Positions 62,506 to 64,000 of a stretch of 64,000 nt of DNA are shown here, in pieces (within the stretch, counting starts at the first letter, position 1; the number at the start of each line of letters is the position of its first letter). The notes beneath the pieces were generated by a model. The model ran no database searches, had not been told where the DNA came from, and worked only from the letters and a program-made list of their open reading frames with translations. The DNA is taken from contig JAZRHM010000001.1 in the NCBI GenBank assembly GCA_045644765.1, positions 1 to 64,000 on the forward strand, read 5' to 3'. Both the position numbers and the translations under genes were made by a program. The stretch is from JAFTYO01 sp045644765 (GTDB lineage: Bacteria; Pseudomonadota; Alphaproteobacteria; RF32; CAG-239).

Positions 62506-63405
62506 TTAAGCTTTGAATGTTTTTAGTAATTTCAAAAAATATGGGGATGGATTATCTTTGTTTAGGGCTAAGCCATAGCCGATGTAGCACAAAGCCATAT
62601 AATCAAGTTGTTTTAGCTCTATTTTTGAAGTTGTCAATTTGTTATATTCCGTCAGCGTATCAATCGCCAATTTGCGGTCAACTTTGTAAAGCGGGAAAAA
62701 ATCCTGATATTTGGGCATAATAACCATGTTTCCAAAGTCAATAATGCCGGCGAGAATATCATCGCTTTCGGGATTGAGTAACAGATTAGAGCCGCTTAAA
62801 TCGTTGTGGCACAGTGCTTTATCGGTATTTGGCAAAGTCGGTTTATTGTAATCTAAATCAATTTTATGTGGCAATAAAGCTTCTCTGACACTGGCATAAT
62901 CAAAATCTTCTCTTGTGCTAACGTCCCAATTATCAATAGCCTCGGTCGGCTCCGGCATATTTAGCTTTTTATAATCAATTTGGTGCATTAAATGAAAAAA
63001 CATCGCTAAATCTTGCGCCAGTTTAAGCTGTCGCTCCGGTATAATATTTTGATATAAAACGGCATAGTCGCTTTCCGGACGTCCGTCACAAATTTTACCA
63101 TATATACGCTTTGAAACAGAAAACGGATAAGTGCCGTCAATCAGTTCAATTTTGTGGATCTTACCCTCAAAATACGGCATTAAATGCGGATAAATCGTAT
63201 CAATTATCATTTTTTCGCGTTGCATCGTCTGCCAAATTATTTCCGCTTTCGGAAAGCGCACAATATAATCGTCGGCATAATATGCAACCGAACGCGAACC
63301 GCTTTGTAATCGAGTAATCTCCTTAATTCCTTTAAAACCGCTATCAGCCAAAATTTTGCGGATTAAATCAAGATTATCAGCCGTCTCTTTCGTTATATAT
63401 GTCAT
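62506..63405 (-). CDS. Aminoglycoside phosphotransferase-family kinase
   Basis: 299 residues of the APH/choline kinase fold: SGSRSVAYYADDYIVRFPK nucleotide loop with Lys, Brenner motif LCHNDLSGSNLLL (HxDxxxxN) and metal-binding IIDFGN. It may phosphorylate an aminoglycoside, a homoserine-like or another small substrate; resistance is not implied. The codon use is GC-richer than the neighbours. It lies between tRNA-Pro with its linked element and a copy of the tRNA 3' end at 63659, suggesting an acquired islet. Confidence 0.85.
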   Translation of the reverse strand: MTYITKETADNLDLIRKILADSGFKGIKEITRLQSGSRSVAYYADDYIVRFPKAEIIWQTMQREKMIIDTIYPHLMPYFEGKIHKIELIDGTYPFSVSKRIYGKICDGRPESDYAVLYQNIIPERQLKLAQDLAMFFHLMHQIDYKKLNMPEPTEAIDNWDVSTREDFDYASVREALLPHKIDLDYNKPTLPNTDKALCHNDLSGSNLLLNPESDDILAGIIDFGNMVIMPKYQDFFPLYKVDRKLAIDTLTEYNKLTTSKIELKQLDYMALCYIGYGLALNKDNPSPYFLKLLKTFKA

Positions 63406-63785
63406 ATTTGTCCTCTTACTTCACTTGTATAGCTATATCGCTTAAAAAATATAAAAGTCAAGTTTAATTACCACGTGGACAGTGTATTTCATTGAAAAAC
63501 AATAAAAAAATTATTACCACACCTAGTGGGCGGTGAACAAAAGCCAACCTCACCAGTGTGGATGAGAAGGTTCGCCAACGTTAAAATAACACTTTATAAA
63601 ATAATAAAAAAATTGCCTTATCAAAAACAAGGTATTTTTTTTACAATTTAGAGGGTAGCAATCCGACCAACACAAGAAAACCACCTGCATGGTGTTTTTT
63701 TTGTATTCGAATTTGGTAGCTAGGACATGAACCTACGAAACATTAATTAATCATTGTTGTGATATAAACAGTCATCAGATCACAT
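63406..63785 (+). other. Intergenic region at the right end of the islet
   Basis: Holds hairpins around CCACACCTAGTGGGCGGTG and CTCACCAGTGTGGATGAG (63516-63570), a terminator-like GCCTTATC-AAAAA-CAAGGTA followed by T8 (63614-63642), and a second terminator-like CACC-TGCAT-GGTG with T8 (63683-63703). It includes the tRNA 3'-end repeat at 63659. No gene seen. Confidence 0.55.
63659..63670 (+). repeat. Direct repeat of the tRNA-Pro 3' end
   Basis: CAATCCGACCAA matches 62327-62338 exactly (acceptor 3' strand plus CCA and one more base), 1332 bp away and again followed by a terminator-like stem. A short attR-like or displaced tRNA end is the likeliest reading. Confidence 0.55.
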
Positions 63786-64000
63786 TCAATCATATAAACG
63801 ATTCATATTACCTGTTTTGAGATAATGTTGCATTGCCATATTTTCATCAATCTTACGTATTACCACACCGGGATTTTTATCAATTTCATCTGTTTTATTA
63901 GGCCAGTAATCATAAGGTGTTTTACTGTTTAAAAAATCACTGGCTCTCTGTGCAGCGGCTTCGATGTCTTTATCATCGTTAACAGTATAAACTCTTAACA
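63786..64000 (-). CDS. Partial hypothetical gene (5' end outside window)
   Basis: The minus strand is open from the window edge through LRVYTVNDDKDIEAAAQRAS to ...HYLKTGNMNRLYD and stop at 63788-63786, 71 codons visible. Codon use and composition look coding. No family recognised from this C-terminal part. Confidence 0.6.
   Translation of the reverse strand, partial: LRVYTVNDDKDIEAAAQRASDFLNSKTPYDYWPNKTDEIDKNPGVVIRKIDENMAMQHYLKTGNMNRLYD

Noticed and set aside
62506..63405. Aminoglycoside resistance gene
   Set aside because: The kinase motifs define only the APH fold; substrates in this superfamily vary and no close match to a known resistance enzyme is evident by eye.

Overview
The window looks like a chromosomal segment of a low-GC, host- or gut-associated alphaproteobacterium. 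Supporting signs are a 41-residue L36 of the alphaproteobacterial type, a GAAC-N7-GAAC LexA box in front of lexA, an Lpt/SurA outer-membrane gene set (so Gram-negative), a dcw division cluster, small 4.5S SRP RNA, and a pilin-like family with a GRSMVEMLGVLAII leader that I associate with uncultured intestinal Alphaproteobacteria. The species assignment is inference; no 16S gene is present.

Layout. 1-0.4 kb: 3' end of tuf. 0.5-7.7 kb: minus-strand division/peptidoglycan cluster mraY-ftsW-murB-ftsQ-ftsA-ftsZ, lacking murD, murG, murC and ddl. 7.8-12.6 kb: HAD hydrolase, small secreted proteins, ettA and rpmJ. 12.7-19.5 kb: an accessory zone starting at a CAT-anticodon tRNA. It holds a duplicated tRNA 3' end, remnants of hsdS, possibly a phage replication protein, an HD-domain gene and truA, then Nudix, CAT-like, LMW-phosphatase and GNAT genes. 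19.6-31.1 kb: housekeeping (lepA, recR, ybaB, dnaX, ffs, rsmI, yraN, phoB-like, rpe, ferritin-like) interrupted by two tandem pilin-like cassettes. 31.1-32.3 kb: mosaic of palindromic repeats around a GIY-YIG gene. 32.4-35.3 kb: third pilin-like gene, small genes and lexA. 35.3-44.7 kb: island of two related HExxH putative metallopeptidases (one with ankyrin repeats), a large alpha/beta-hydrolase-like protein, two paralogous exported proteins with matching promoters, and a serine recombinase. 44.8-49.2 kb: a six-gene operon (NadM-type adenylyltransferase, CofE-like ligase, small His-rich protein, PnuC-type transporter, deoxyribosyltransferase-like protein, radical SAM protein) behind a consensus promoter and two structured RNA regions. 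49.3-55.1 kb: EF-hand protein, SLOG-like protein, possibly acquired genes (small ORF, adenylate kinase) and a long GT5 glycogen-synthase-like gene. 55.2-61.3 kb: grpE and an lptF-lptD-surA-rsmA operon. 61.3-64 kb: nfo, tRNA-Pro(CGG), a phosphotransferase islet bounded by a repeat of the tRNA 3' end, and a partial gene.

Strongest leads: (1) the same about 88-bp structured element lies 57-59 bp downstream of both tRNA genes, and its first hairpin copies the T-arm of whichever tRNA it follows; (2) the nucleotide-cofactor-like operon with a long hairpin leader and an H-type pseudoknot abutting a Shine-Dalgarno site; (3) the exported peptidase/effector-like island; (4) an A10 run in dnaX just after the ATPase domains with stops in both alternative frames, predicting a short gamma-like product.

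All family calls were made by eye from conserved motifs. No database search, folding program or alignment was run.
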